From positions 1 through 64,000 of the forward strand of contig JAHJEO010000011.1 in assembly GCA_018825305.1 (NCBI GenBank): DNA of 64,000 bases, given 5' to 3'. Position 1 is the stretch's first letter. Every line of letters starts with the position of its first letter. This document shows, piece after piece, positions 8,575 to 17,210 of this stretch. The position numbers were made by a program, and so were the translations under genes. The stretch is from Gammaproteobacteria bacterium (GTDB lineage: Bacteria; Pseudomonadota; Gammaproteobacteria; Burkholderiales; Rhodocyclaceae). A model generated the notes under the pieces. It had not been told where the DNA came from and did not search any database. It saw nothing but the letters and a program-made list of their open reading frames with translations.

Positions 8575-8830
8575 GCAGGACTCCGAACGGGTTGGGGGGA
8601 GTCCATGAAGGCGCTGTTCCGTCCACAAGCCAAGTCAGCCATTGGCAACGATGTGGGTTTGGGTTCGACTGCTGGATTAGGATTCGAACTACGCCATGAT
8701 TGTTGATGCAACAACACATCGCATTTGATAGACTTGCGGCTGGTCAGGCATCCTTCCGCGAATGTTCTAAGCAGCATTTGCAAGTAAGAATGCACTGAGT
8801 TGGTGGAGTTTGGCGGGAGTTGCCGCCCCA

Positions 8831-8841
8831 CCGCCAGAACA
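8831..8841 (+). repeat. Direct repeat of tRNA-Ser 3' end (CCGCCAGAACA)
   Basis: Identical to 7089-7099, which spans the CCGCCA end of the tRNA-Ser fragment plus five flanking bases. Both copies are followed within about 10 bp by similar terminator hairpins. The two copies bracket the fic/HTH patch, as an att core would. Confidence 0.5.
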
Positions 8842-8848
8842 TCAGGAA

Positions 8849-8877
8849 AGCCGCTTGCCACCCAGCGGCTTTTTTTT
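8849..8877 (+). terminator. Intrinsic terminator
   Basis: Stem AGCCGCT (8849-8855) with AGCGGCT (8864-8870), 8-nt loop, then seven further T. It may be the original terminator of the tRNA-Ser gene before the island insertions. Confidence 0.75.
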
Positions 8878-8924
8878 CGACCCAAGGCGCCGCAGCCGCG
8901 AGCGCCGGCAACCGGGAGAAAATC

Positions 8925-9698
8925 ATGGCAGATGTCGTTCTGACGGAAATCCATGGCCGCGTCGGCCTGATCCGCATCAACCGCCCCGAAGTGCTCAACG
9001 CCCTCAACAACGATGTGATGGACGGCATCGGCCTGGCCATCGATGCCTTCGAGGCCGATGAGGCCATAGGCTGCATTGTCCTCACCGGCAACGAGAAGGC
9101 CTTCGCCGCCGGCGCCGACATCGGTTTCATGAAGGAGTTCGGCTACATGGACGCCTACAAGACCGACTTCATCACCCGCAACTGGGAGCGCATCCGCACT
9201 TGCCGCAAGCCGGTGATCGCGGCGGTGTCCGGCTACGCCCTGGGCGGCGGCTGCGAGGTGGCGATGATGTGCGACATGATCTATGCCGCCGACAACGCCA
9301 GGTTCGGCCAGCCCGAGATCAAGCTCGGTACCCTGCCCGGGGCCGGTGGCACCCAGCGCCTGCCGCGCGCCGTGGGCAAGGCCAAGGCCATGGACATGTG
9401 CCTGACCGGACGAATGATGGACGCCGCCGAAGCCGAGCGCAGCGGACTGGTGGCGCGGATATTCGCGCCGGAAAAACTGGTCGAGGAAACTCTGGCCGCC
9501 GCGCAGACGATTGCCGACTATTCGCTGCCAGCGGTGATGATGGTCAAGGAATCGGTCAATCGCGCCTACGAGTCCTCGCTGGCCGAGGGCCTGCTGTTCG
9601 AGCGGCGCACCTTCCATGCCTCGTTCGCGCTGGAGGACCAGAAGGAAGGCATGGCAGCCTTCGTCGGCAAGCGCAAGGCCGACTTCAAGCACCGCTGA
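8925..9698 (+). CDS. Enoyl-CoA hydratase (crotonase family)
   Basis: A 257-residue crotonase-fold enzyme that hydrates trans-2-enoyl-CoA in beta-oxidation or aromatic acid breakdown. Residues that identify it are the oxyanion-hole segment ending AFAAGADIGFM, the second oxyanion loop SGYALGGGCEVAMMCD and the catalytic-loop region GQPEIKLGTLPGAGGTQRLPR with both expected glutamates (E in GGCE is replaced in position by the family pattern; E in QPEIKLG is present). The start is ATG 8925, 8 bp after a GGGAG Shine-Dalgarno. Its closest type is PaaF/EchA8-like short-chain hydratase. The next gene starts 11 bp after its stop. Confidence 0.92.
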   Translation: MADVVLTEIHGRVGLIRINRPEVLNALNNDVMDGIGLAIDAFEADEAIGCIVLTGNEKAFAAGADIGFMKEFGYMDAYKTDFITRNWERIRTCRKPVIAAVSGYALGGGCEVAMMCDMIYAADNARFGQPEIKLGTLPGAGGTQRLPRAVGKAKAMDMCLTGRMMDAAEAERSGLVARIFAPEKLVEETLAAAQTIADYSLPAVMMVKESVNRAYESSLAEGLLFERRTFHASFALEDQKEGMAAFVGKRKADFKHR

Positions 9699-9709
9699 CT
9701 CGCCGCCCG

Positions 9710-10393
9710 ATGCGGACAGCCCTCGTCATACTCGCCGTTGTCACCATCCTGGCGTTCCTGCCGCAATTGTTCCGTTCGGGCGGAGGCAACAGCATCGGGC
9801 CGGTACCCGAGGGGCTGCCGTGGCAGATCGACATCCAGCCGGATGGCAGGTCGCGCGTCTTCGGCTTGACGCTGGGCCGCAGCACCCTGGACGACGCCCG
9901 CAACCGCTTCAAGCTTGGGCCACAGGTAGCGGTGGTCACGGCCCCGGGCGAGCAGGGTTCGCTCGAAGCCTATTTCGAGTCCGTCACCGCGGGTTTCGTG
10001 ACCGGCAAGATCATCCTGACGCTCGACGTTCCGCCGGAAACCATTGCCGAGCTGCGCCGCCGTGCCGCCAAGACCGAATACATGGAAAGCACCACCCGCA
10101 AGTCGACGCTGAGCGCCGAGGATGGACCACTGGCCGATCGTGCACCGATTCGTTCGATCGCCTTCATCCCGTCCGCTGGCCTTGACGAGGCCGCCATCCT
10201 GCAGCGCTTCGGCGCCCCGGCAGAACGCCTGAGCGTTGGCGAACACATCGAGCACTTCCTCTACCCCGCCAAGGGGCTGGACGTCGTGCTGAATGCCAAG
10301 GGCAAGGAGCTGCTGCAATACGTGGCACCGGCCGATTTCTACCGCCTGCGCCAGCCACTCGATGCGCGCCCCGCCGCAGCGGGCGGAATGTGA
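9710..10393 (+). CDS. Conserved hypothetical protein, membrane-anchored
   Basis: A 227-residue protein starting at ATG 9710, 11 bp after the hydratase gene. Residues 1-20 (MRTALVILAVVTILAFLPQL) form a signal anchor or uncleaved signal peptide. The remainder is a soluble alpha/beta domain (LPWQIDIQPDGRSRVFGLTLGRSTLDDARNRF onward) with no catalytic motif I recognise. It is probably exported to the periplasmic face. Likely co-transcribed with the hydratase. Function unknown. Confidence 0.7.
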   Translation: MRTALVILAVVTILAFLPQLFRSGGGNSIGPVPEGLPWQIDIQPDGRSRVFGLTLGRSTLDDARNRFKLGPQVAVVTAPGEQGSLEAYFESVTAGFVTGKIILTLDVPPETIAELRRRAAKTEYMESTTRKSTLSAEDGPLADRAPIRSIAFIPSAGLDEAAILQRFGAPAERLSVGEHIEHFLYPAKGLDVVLNAKGKELLQYVAPADFYRLRQPLDARPAAAGGM

Positions 10394-10566
10394 GCTGCCG
10401 GCCCCGCTGGGCAGCGCACCTTGCCGATGGCTTTTTTGCGCCGCCGAACGTGAATTTTCCACAGACAGTCGGTCTTGGCGTCTGGTAACATAGCTCCCAT
10501 CGACTATGTATGACGTTCGCTTTGCGGCCAGAAGTTGCCGTAGAGAGCTACCGGGGGTTCAATCGC

Positions 10567-10704
10567 ATGCTGTTCATTCTCTACTACATCATCGCCATCG
10601 TCGTGCTGGTGCTGCACTTCACTGGCGTCCTGGCGCGCTTCAACCTCGAATGGCTGGTGCTGGTTCTCGCCGTCACCGTCTTCCCTGCCGTCATCTATCT
10701 CTAG
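10567..10704 (+). CDS. Small two-helix membrane protein
   Basis: A 45-codon frame from ATG 10567 (MLFILYYIIAIVVLVLHFTG), with a GGGGG Shine-Dalgarno-like stretch 8-12 bp upstream. It encodes two hydrophobic helices joined by ARFNLEW. A longer version from ATG 10510 has no ribosome-binding site. It ends 4 bp inside the convergent methyltransferase gene. No family recognised; small membrane proteins of this type are common but hard to confirm. Confidence 0.45.
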   Translation: MLFILYYIIAIVVLVLHFTGVLARFNLEWLVLVLAVTVFPAVIYL

Positions 10705-11318
10705 ATTTTTCGGGCCACCAAATCAATAAGGGCCGAGTGGCCCTTGTGACCTACGCCCTCTTCGAGCACATCCTCGTGCTCGCGCAATTCCAGCACTTCC
10801 CACTCTGAAAATTCAGTCCGCAGCAGTTCGGCGGTGTAGAGGTTTTCCACGGCCGACGGTCCGCCGGTGCCGTATTCGATCTGTTTCGGCGTGTAGCCCT
10901 GCAACAACAGCAGGCCGCCCGGCTTTACCGCCGACCGCATTCGATCGAACAGAACAGCCCGTTCCGCCGGGCCGACGAACTGCACGAATATTGCCGCCAC
11001 CACATCAAACGATGTCGCCGCCTGCCACTCCAGCACGTCGGCGAGAATAAACTCCACCTCGACATGGCGGCTCGCGGCCAATCGCCGGGCCTTGTGCAGG
11101 CCGATCGGCGAAATCTCCACCGCCGTGACGCGCAGCCCCTCCTCCGCCAGGAACACGCTGTTGCGGCCCTCGCCGTCGGCCACCGACAGCGCCGTCCAGC
11201 CCGACTGCAGCCGTGACGCCTGCGCGCTCAGAAACTTGTTGGGCGCCGTGCCAAAAAGGTAGTCGTCGCCGGCCCCGGCGTAGCGGCCGGACCAGAGTGC
11301 GGCCTGGTCTGGCTTCAT
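10701..11318 (-). CDS. Class I SAM-dependent methyltransferase
   Basis: A 205-residue Rossmann-type methyltransferase. Motif I is a variant (ALSVADGEGRNSVFLAEEG, residues about 43-61) in which the usual glycine-rich E/DxGxGxG reads VADGEGRN. The acidic residue binding the SAM ribose is in TAVEISPIGL, and motif IV is FDVVAAIFVQF. It resembles the TehB/thiopurine-type small methyltransferases. The start overlaps the thrC stop by 4 bp, so it is the last gene of the alaA-hom-thrC operon. Substrate unknown. Confidence 0.8.
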   Translation of the reverse strand: MKPDQAALWSGRYAGAGDDYLFGTAPNKFLSAQASRLQSGWTALSVADGEGRNSVFLAEEGLRVTAVEISPIGLHKARRLAASRHVEVEFILADVLEWQAATSFDVVAAIFVQFVGPAERAVLFDRMRSAVKPGGLLLLQGYTPKQIEYGTGGPSAVENLYTAELLRTEFSEWEVLELREHEDVLEEGVGHKGHSALIDLVARKI

Positions 11319-12754
11319 CCGCAGTGGCGGACGATGAAGTCCTTGACCGCCCGGGCATCGGCCGGCATCACCTCGACACGCTGTGGCAGGCCCTCGATGC
11401 CGTCGAAGTCCTTCGGCCGCGAGGGCTCGCGGCCGAGCGCCTCCTGGATAGTTTCGGCGAATTTCACCGGCTGCGCGGTCTCCAGCACGATCATCGGAAT
11501 GCCCTCGTCGCGGTGTTCGTGCGCAACCTTGAAGGCATCGGCGGTATGGGTGTCGATCATCAGCTGGTGTTTCTGCCAGACGTCGCGGATGGTGGCCAGG
11601 CGGTCGGCATGGGTGCTCTTGCCGGAAACGAAGCCGAATTCGGGCAGCTTCGCCATGAACGGCGTGCCATTGAGATCAAAGCTGCCGCCGGCATCGACCT
11701 TGGCCCACAGTTCGCGCACCACGGCCGGATCGCGCCCGACCAGGTCGAAAATGAAGCGCTCGAAATTCGAGGCCTTGGAAATGTCCATCGACGGGCTGGA
11801 CGTCACCCAGGTGTCGGATGCACCGCGCGGGCGATAGACACCGGTGCGGAAGAACTCGTCGAGCACGTCGTTCTCGTTGGTCGCCAGCACCAGCCGCGCG
11901 ATCGGCAGGCCCATCATGCGGGCGATGTGGCCGGCGCAGATGTTGCCGAAGTTGCCCGAGGGCACGGCGAACGACACCTTTTCCTCGTTGCTGCGCGTTG
12001 CAGCAAAGTATCCCTTGAAGTAATAGACGATCTGCGCCAGCACCCGCGCCCAGTTGATCGAATTGACCGCGCCGATCTTGTATTGCGCCTTGAAGGCGGC
12101 GTCGTTGGAAACCGCTTTGACGATGTCCTGACAGTCGTCGAACATGCCCTTGATGGCGATGTTGAAGATATTCGGCTCTTGCAGCGAATACATCTGCGCA
12201 CGCTGGAAGGCCGACATCAGGCCGTCCGGCGACAACATGAAGACGCGTACATTGTGCTTGCCGCGCATGGCGTATTCGGCAGCCGAGCCGGTGTCGCCCG
12301 ACGTGGCGCCGAGGATGTTGATGGTTTCCTGGCGCTTGTCCAGCACGTACTCGAAGAGGTTGCCGAGCAGTTGCATCGCCATGTCCTTGAAGGCGAGCGT
12401 CGGGCCATTGGAGAGTTCGAGTAGAAATAGGCCGGGCTCGACTGTGGTCAGCGGCGTGATGTCGGTCGCGTCCCGTCCCGGCCGGCAATGCTTGTAGACA
12501 TTGCCCGAGTAGGTGCGGTCGGCCAGCGACTTGAGGTCGCAGGCCGGAATGTCGTCGACGAACTTCTGCAGGATCTTCAGCGCCAGCGCCGCATACGGCA
12601 GTTCGCGCCATTCGGCGAGTTCGGCGGCGCTGACCTGCGGATAGCTCTCGGGCAGGTAAAGACCGCCATCGGGGGCGAGGCCGCCCAGCAGGATGTCGGA
12701 GAAGGCGGGCGACGGCCCTTGCTTGGTGCTACCGCGGGTGGAGACGTAACGCAT
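11315..12754 (-). CDS. thrC: Threonine synthase
   Basis: A 479-residue PLP enzyme that converts O-phosphohomoserine to threonine. Start at ATG 12754 gives the typical N-terminus MRYVSTRGSTKQGPSPAFSDILLGGLAPDGG (31 residues shown here as family signature positions 1-31). The PLP lysine is in NGPTLAFKDMAMQLLGN and the phosphate-binding loop is GATSGDTGSAAEYA. Length and the C-terminal extension fit the TSH2 (fungal/proteobacterial long) class. It lies in an operon with hom, separated from it by a membrane protein gene. Confidence 0.97.
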   Translation of the reverse strand: MRYVSTRGSTKQGPSPAFSDILLGGLAPDGGLYLPESYPQVSAAELAEWRELPYAALALKILQKFVDDIPACDLKSLADRTYSGNVYKHCRPGRDATDITPLTTVEPGLFLLELSNGPTLAFKDMAMQLLGNLFEYVLDKRQETINILGATSGDTGSAAEYAMRGKHNVRVFMLSPDGLMSAFQRAQMYSLQEPNIFNIAIKGMFDDCQDIVKAVSNDAAFKAQYKIGAVNSINWARVLAQIVYYFKGYFAATRSNEEKVSFAVPSGNFGNICAGHIARMMGLPIARLVLATNENDVLDEFFRTGVYRPRGASDTWVTSSPSMDISKASNFERFIFDLVGRDPAVVRELWAKVDAGGSFDLNGTPFMAKLPEFGFVSGKSTHADRLATIRDVWQKHQLMIDTHTADAFKVAHEHRDEGIPMIVLETAQPVKFAETIQEALGREPSRPKDFDGIEGLPQRVEVMPADARAVKDFIVRHCG

Positions 12755-12792
12755 GGTGGAATGTCTTGCCGAATCTAGGGTTGGAAAGGGTA

Positions 12793-13980
12793 TCACGCAG
12801 GCCCGGCCGGTGCAGCCGCCAGGACGGCATGGAGGAGAACGGCGCCGAACAGCAGCATGGCCGCAGCCCCCAGCATGGCGCCGGCCGGATTATCCAGCAC
12901 CAGCAGGCCGCCGCCTGTCAGGAACAACGTGGCGCGCAGCTGACCACCGCGCGCCAGGCGCTGCCGCATGGTGCGTCGAGCCGGCGAGTCGGCGCCGGGA
13001 TGGCGCCACACCGGCAGCAGCTGTGTGAGCGCGCCAGTCACCAGCGGCAACAGGAAGCCTACGGCGTAGGACGCGATGGCGGGACGCGCCTCCATCAGTC
13101 CGGCACCGTGGACGATGCCGAGGAGTAGCAGCAACGCCAGCCCGAGCGTGGCCGCAGCCAGCGGCGCCGTGGCACCGTCGCCGAGAATTTTGCCCAGACC
13201 ATAGGCTCGATTCCAGGCAAGCATGTCGCGTAGTGCGACCCAGGCAAGCAGCAGCGCTCCGATCACTGCCAGCAACCAGAAAACCGCGGCACCTGCCGCG
13301 ACCAGCAGGGCACCCCCTGCGGCCAGCCACCAGTCGCGGCGCAACCGGGCGGCGATCGTCGGCTCGGGCCGGCCGAGCACGGTCGGCAACAGGACCGGCA
13401 AGGTAGCCAGCGCCGCCAGACCGATGAAGCCAAGTGTGTTGAGATGCAGGTGGAACAGCCGGAGTGCTCCGCGCCATTCCGGGCGGGCCAGCAACAGCGG
13501 CACGACAGCGACGGCCAGCAGCAGCGCCAGCAACGCCCCGGCATACCAGCGCGCGCCCGGATGAGGGGTCCCGAGGGTCGCGCGCAGGCGGGTGAATATC
13601 CAGCCGACCAGCGCCAGCGCTACCAAGCCCGTGGTCGATGCCGCGGCATGCAGGCTCCACTGCGGCAGGCTGCCGGCCAGAGCGGCAGCTGCCGCAATGC
13701 CGGCCAGTTGCACGGGCAAGGGCATGAGGCGAATCGCCGCGTGCGGCGAACTCGTGCGGGTCAGCACTGGCACAAAGTGGATGATGGCGCCGAACACCAG
13801 CGGCATGGCGCCGGCGGCGAAGGCGATGTGAAAAACCGCTGCAGGCGAGATGGCCAGGGCTACCGACGCAGCGTGGCTTTCGGCGAAGCCAAAAGTCGGC
13901 GCTGGCGGGACGGCGAGGAAGGCCGCGAGCGCGGCCATCAGGAAGGCAAGGACGGCGCAGATGCCGAGATAGACCAGCAT
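12793..13980 (-). CDS. Polytopic membrane protein, about 12 helices
   Basis: Taken from ATG 13980 (MLVYLGICAVLAFLMAAL), 395 residues. Nearly the whole protein is hydrophobic, with roughly 11-12 transmembrane helices. Conserved-looking histidines sit in helices: FHIAFAAGAMPL, IIHFVPVL and HLHLNTLGFIGL. The pattern resembles NnrS-like or haem-copper-oxidase-subunit-I-like membrane proteins, but no complete signature is present. An upstream TTG would extend it into the dispersed repeat at 14021-14037 and is not preferred. It lies between hom and thrC in the same direction. Function unknown; a copy of the 22-bp dispersed motif encodes its PAPTF segment near residue 25. Confidence 0.7.
   Translation of the reverse strand: MLVYLGICAVLAFLMAALAAFLAVPPAPTFGFAESHAASVALAISPAAVFHIAFAAGAMPLVFGAIIHFVPVLTRTSSPHAAIRLMPLPVQLAGIAAAAALAGSLPQWSLHAAASTTGLVALALVGWIFTRLRATLGTPHPGARWYAGALLALLLAVAVVPLLLARPEWRGALRLFHLHLNTLGFIGLAALATLPVLLPTVLGRPEPTIAARLRRDWWLAAGGALLVAAGAAVFWLLAVIGALLLAWVALRDMLAWNRAYGLGKILGDGATAPLAAATLGLALLLLLGIVHGAGLMEARPAIASYAVGFLLPLVTGALTQLLPVWRHPGADSPARRTMRQRLARGGQLRATLFLTGGGLLVLDNPAGAMLGAAAMLLFGAVLLHAVLAAAPAGPA
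13891..13911 (+). repeat. Dispersed 22-bp motif, copy 1
   Basis: Lacks the first A, otherwise matches consensus with C and G at the two variable positions. Lies in the 12793-13980 membrane-protein gene, encoding PAPTF. Confidence 0.8.
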
Positions 13981-14014
13981 CGGCAAGGCGGCGCTTAACG
14001 TGGAAAGCGGCGCA

Positions 14015-14158
14015 GCGTTTGCGCCGGGCCGCCCCAAGCAAACGCGGCACGCGCCGAAGGCGCAACCCGCTCCGCCAGCACTACGGAGCCGCCCGCAATA
14101 TCGAGCGCAAGCGAGCCGTATCGCGCCCCCCGAGTGGGGGGCAAAGGGGGGCGGACCA
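14015..14158 (-). repeat. GC-rich intergenic repeat, copy A
   Basis: On the minus strand it reads GCCCCCCACTCGGGGGGCGC near 14142-14123 and ends with CTTGGGGCGGCCCGGCG (14038-14022), about 40 bp before the membrane-protein start. Copies B (24238-24378) and C (25294-25411) share both blocks in the same order and orientation relative to the following gene. Confidence 0.75.
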
Positions 14159-14161
14159 CTG

Positions 14162-15472
14162 CTAGCTCAGCGATTCGAGGCGCAGGCGGATCAGCTTGCC
14201 GGTGACCACGGGCAGGGCCTCGATCTTGGCAATGGCGGCATCGACCTGCTTTTCACGGGTCTCATGCGTCAGCATGATGATGTCGGTCTGCTGCTCGCCC
14301 TCGGCCGGCTCGCGCTGGATCATGGCGTCGATGGAAATCTGCTGGTCGGCGAGGATTTTCGTGATGTCGGCCAGCACACCCGGCTTGTCCTGCACGCGCA
14401 TGCGCAGGTAGTAGCTGGTGGTGACCTCGCCAATCGGCAGCACCTTGATGTCGGCCATGCGATCCGGCTGGAAGGCCAGGTGCGGCACGCGGTTCTCGGG
14501 GTCGGCGGTGTGCATGCGGGTGACATCGACCAGGTCGGCGATCACGGCCGAGGCGGTCGGCTCGGCGCCGGCGCCCTTGCCGTAGTAAAGCGTGGCGCCA
14601 ACGGCGTCGCCCTGTACCAGCACGGCATTCATCGCTCCCTCGACGTTGGCGATCAGGCGCTTGGCGGGAATCAGGGTCGGGTGCACGCGCAATTCGACAC
14701 CGTCCGCCGTGCGCTTGGTGATGCCGAGCAACTTGATGCGGTAGCCGAACTGTTCGGCGTACTTGATGTCCTCGGCGGTGAGCGTACTGATGCCCTCGAT
14801 GTGCGCCTTGTCGAACTGCATCGGGATGCCGAAGGCAATGGCCGACATGATGGTCAGCTTGTGCGCGGCATCGACGCCCTCGACGTCAAAGGTCGGGTCG
14901 GCCTCGGCGTACCCCAGGCGCTGGGCTTCCTTGAGCACGGTGTCGAACGAGAGCCCTTTGTCGCGCATTTCGGAAAGGATGAAGTTGGTGGTGCCGTTGA
15001 TGATGCCGGCGAGCCACTGAATGCGGTTGGCGGTGAGGCCCTCGCGCAGCGCCTTGATGATCGGAATGCCGCCGGCCACTGCCGCCTCGAAGGCGACCAT
15101 GACTCCCTTCTTCTGCGCCGCGGCGAATATCTCGTTGCCATGCACCGCGAGCAGCGCCTTGTTGGCGGTGACGACGTGCTTGCCGTTTTCGATGGCCTTG
15201 AGCACCAGATCCTTGGCGACGCCGTAGCCGCCGATCAGTTCGACAACGATATCCACTTCCGGGTCGGCCACCACGGCGAAGGCATCGTCGGTGAGCCTGG
15301 CCTTGCCACCGGTAATCTGCTTGGCCAGTTCGAGGTTCTTGTCGGCGACGACGCTGATCTGGATGGGCCTGCCGGCACGGCGGGTGATTTCTTCGGCGTT
15401 GCGATTGAGCACCGTCCAGGTGCCGCCGCCAACGGTGCCGATGCCGAGGAGTCCTACGTTGATGGGTTTCAT
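14162..15472 (-). CDS. hom: Homoserine dehydrogenase
   Basis: A 436-residue NAD(P)-dependent enzyme that reduces aspartate semialdehyde to homoserine, the branch point to threonine and methionine. Domains are an N-terminal Rossmann fold (VGLLGIGTVGGGTW, residues 7-20), the catalytic domain with NKALLAVHG and GIINGTTNFIL, and a C-terminal ACT domain (about 350-430, RVQDKPGVLADITKILADQ) for threonine feedback. No fused aspartokinase is present, as usual in betaproteobacteria. It starts 9 bp after the alaA stop. Confidence 0.97.
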   Translation of the reverse strand: MKPINVGLLGIGTVGGGTWTVLNRNAEEITRRAGRPIQISVVADKNLELAKQITGGKARLTDDAFAVVADPEVDIVVELIGGYGVAKDLVLKAIENGKHVVTANKALLAVHGNEIFAAAQKKGVMVAFEAAVAGGIPIIKALREGLTANRIQWLAGIINGTTNFILSEMRDKGLSFDTVLKEAQRLGYAEADPTFDVEGVDAAHKLTIMSAIAFGIPMQFDKAHIEGISTLTAEDIKYAEQFGYRIKLLGITKRTADGVELRVHPTLIPAKRLIANVEGAMNAVLVQGDAVGATLYYGKGAGAEPTASAVIADLVDVTRMHTADPENRVPHLAFQPDRMADIKVLPIGEVTTSYYLRMRVQDKPGVLADITKILADQQISIDAMIQREPAEGEQQTDIIMLTHETREKQVDAAIAKIEALPVVTGKLIRLRLESLS

Positions 15473-15481
15473 AGTGCGGGT

Positions 15482-16708
15482 TCAGGTTCCGTGACGTTTT
15501 CTGTAACTTTCGAGGAAGCGAGCGATGCGGCCCATGGCGTCGGTGAGGTCGTCGGCATTGGGCAGGAACACCACGCGGAAATGATCGGGCGCCGGCCAGT
15601 TGAAGCCGGAACCCTGCACCAGCAGAACCTTCTCCTGTTCAAGCAGTTCGAGAATGAAGTGCTGGTCGTTGCTGATCGGGTACATCCTGGGGTCGAGCCG
15701 GGGGAACAGGTACATCGCCGCCTGCGGCTTGACGCAGGACACGCCCGGCATGTCGTTGAGCATGCCCCAGGCGAGGTCGCGCTGCTTGCACAGGCGCCCG
15801 GTCGGCAGCACCAGGTCGTCGATGCTCTGATAGCCGCCGAGTGCCGTCTGGATGCCGTACTGCGACGGCACGTTGGCGCACAGGCGCATCGAGGCCAGCA
15901 TGTTGAGGCCCTCGATGTAGTCGCGCGCATGGTGCTTCTCGCCCGAGACGATCAGCCAGCCGGCGCGAAAACCCGCGGCGCGGTAGTTCTTGGAGAGACC
16001 GTTGAAGGTGATGATCAGCACGTCCTCGGCCAGCGAGGCGATCGAGGTATGGGTGTTGCCGTCGTAGAGCACCTTGTCGTAGATCTCGTCGGCATAGATG
16101 ATCAGCTGGTGCTCGCGCGCAATCTGGATGATCTCGCGCAGCAGGTCGTCCGGATAGAGCGCGCCGGTCGGATTGTTGGGGTTGATGACGACGATGGCGC
16201 GGGTACTGGCCGTGATCTTGGCCCTGATGTCGGCGAGGTCGGGCAGCCAGCCGGCGCCCTCGTCGCAGAGGTAATGGCGCGGCGTGCCTCCCGACAGGCT
16301 CACCGCGGCGGTCCAAAGCGGATAGTCGGGCGCGGGCACCAGCACCTCGTCGCCGGCATCGAGCAGCGCGTTCATCGACATGGTGATCAACTCGGACACG
16401 CCGTTGCCGATGATGATGTCGTCGACCTGCACGCCGTTGATCTTCTTCAGCTGGGTGTAGTGCATGATCGCCTTGCGCGCGGCGAACAGCCCCTTGGAAT
16501 CGGTATAGCCCGAGGCGGCGGGCAGATTGTGGATGATGTCCTGGATGATTTCTTCCGGCGCGATGAAGCCGAAGGGCGCCGGATTGCCGATGTTGAGCTT
16601 GATGATGCGCTGGCCGTCCTCCTCCATCTGCCGGGCGCGCGCCATCACCGGTCCGCGGATGTCGTAGCAGACGTTGGCAAGCTTGGCTGACTTGAGGACG
16701 GGTTGCAT
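15482..16708 (-). CDS. alaA: Alanine aminotransferase, AlaA type
   Basis: A 408-residue class I PLP aminotransferase that makes alanine from pyruvate and glutamate. The PLP lysine is in FNGLSKNYRAAGFRAGW, and NPNNPTGALY and DEIYDKVLYDG are the expected cofactor-binding segments. The N-terminus MQPVLKSAKLANVCYDIRGP matches the AlaA/YfbQ group. It is the first gene of the operon alaA-hom-(membrane)-thrC-methyltransferase, divergent from the Ara4N operon. Confidence 0.95.
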   Translation of the reverse strand: MQPVLKSAKLANVCYDIRGPVMARARQMEEDGQRIIKLNIGNPAPFGFIAPEEIIQDIIHNLPAASGYTDSKGLFAARKAIMHYTQLKKINGVQVDDIIIGNGVSELITMSMNALLDAGDEVLVPAPDYPLWTAAVSLSGGTPRHYLCDEGAGWLPDLADIRAKITASTRAIVVINPNNPTGALYPDDLLREIIQIAREHQLIIYADEIYDKVLYDGNTHTSIASLAEDVLIITFNGLSKNYRAAGFRAGWLIVSGEKHHARDYIEGLNMLASMRLCANVPSQYGIQTALGGYQSIDDLVLPTGRLCKQRDLAWGMLNDMPGVSCVKPQAAMYLFPRLDPRMYPISNDQHFILELLEQEKVLLVQGSGFNWPAPDHFRVVFLPNADDLTDAMGRIARFLESYRKRHGT

Positions 16709-16761
16709 GATGGTGGCCTGAAACGTTGCGGGAATTGGGCCGGAGGGGTCGGCGCAAAAGG

Positions 16762-16767
16762 TATAAT
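16762..16767 (+). promoter_or_regulatory. -10 element of the arn operon promoter
   Basis: A perfect TATAAT lies 72 bp upstream of ATG 16839 and about 54 bp upstream of the divergent alaA start. No good -35 sits 16-18 bp before it, which suggests activator dependence (PmrA-like control is known for arn genes elsewhere, not shown here). Confidence 0.5.
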
Positions 16768-16838
16768 CCTACCGCAAATTGCCCTGTAACCGAGGCGCCG
16801 AGCGCGTCTACGGCACATCCGCCCCACCCGCCGAACGC

Positions 16839-17210
16839 ATGAAACTCCAGTCCGACGTCAGCTTCGCCGCCCGCCCCATCACCGCGCATGGCCCCGGCTA
16901 CGTCACGGTGGGCGGCGAGCGGCTGACCCGCAGCTTCCTGCTCGGCCCCGCCGGCATCGATGCCACCTGGGGGCCGGACAGTTTCGATGGCCTCAGCACG
17001 GACCATTTCGCCGCGCTGGCCGCCGTGCCCTGCGACATCATGCTGCTCGGCACCGGCAGCCGCCAGCGCTTTCCGGCGCCGGCCCTGTTACGGCCGCTGA
17101 TCGAGGCCGGGCGGGGCATTGAAGTCATGGACACGGCGGCAGCGGCACGCACCTACAGCATCCTCGTCGCCGATGGCCGCTCCGTCGCCGTCGCCCTGAT
17201 CGTCGAATGA
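16839..17210 (+). CDS. Mth938-domain (DUF498) protein
   Basis: A 123-residue protein of the Mth938/DUF498 fold, starting MKLQSDVSFAARPITAHGPG. The conserved region GTGSRQRFPAPALLRPLIE is visible around residues 69-87. Family members are small, soluble and of unknown biochemical role (one relative is the mitochondrial assembly factor NDUFAF3). Its stop overlaps the arnT start by 4 bp, so it leads the Ara4N operon. That position seems to be gene packing rather than a pathway role. Confidence 0.85.
   Translation: MKLQSDVSFAARPITAHGPGYVTVGGERLTRSFLLGPAGIDATWGPDSFDGLSTDHFAALAAVPCDIMLLGTGSRQRFPAPALLRPLIEAGRGIEVMDTAAAARTYSILVADGRSVAVALIVE

Larger units (their letters stand above)
8575..8924. other. 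Intergenic stretch with tRNA-end repeat and terminator
   Basis: About 350 bp without a convincing gene. It holds the upstream region of the HTH gene. It also holds the 11-bp copy CCGCCAGAACA (8831-8841) of the tRNA-Ser CCA end and flank seen at 7089-7099, then an intrinsic terminator, then the leader of the enoyl-CoA hydratase gene with Shine-Dalgarno GGGAGAA. Ordinary chromosomal sequence appears to resume at about 8842. Confidence 0.5.

Noticed and set aside
12793-14037. TTG start at 14037 for the membrane protein
   Set aside because: It would place the N-terminus in the dispersed GC-rich repeat; ATG 13980 begins directly at the first helix.
14000-16690. An 896-codon open frame on the plus strand
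   Set aside because: It is antisense to hom and alaA, both certain, and arises from GC-rich codon bias.
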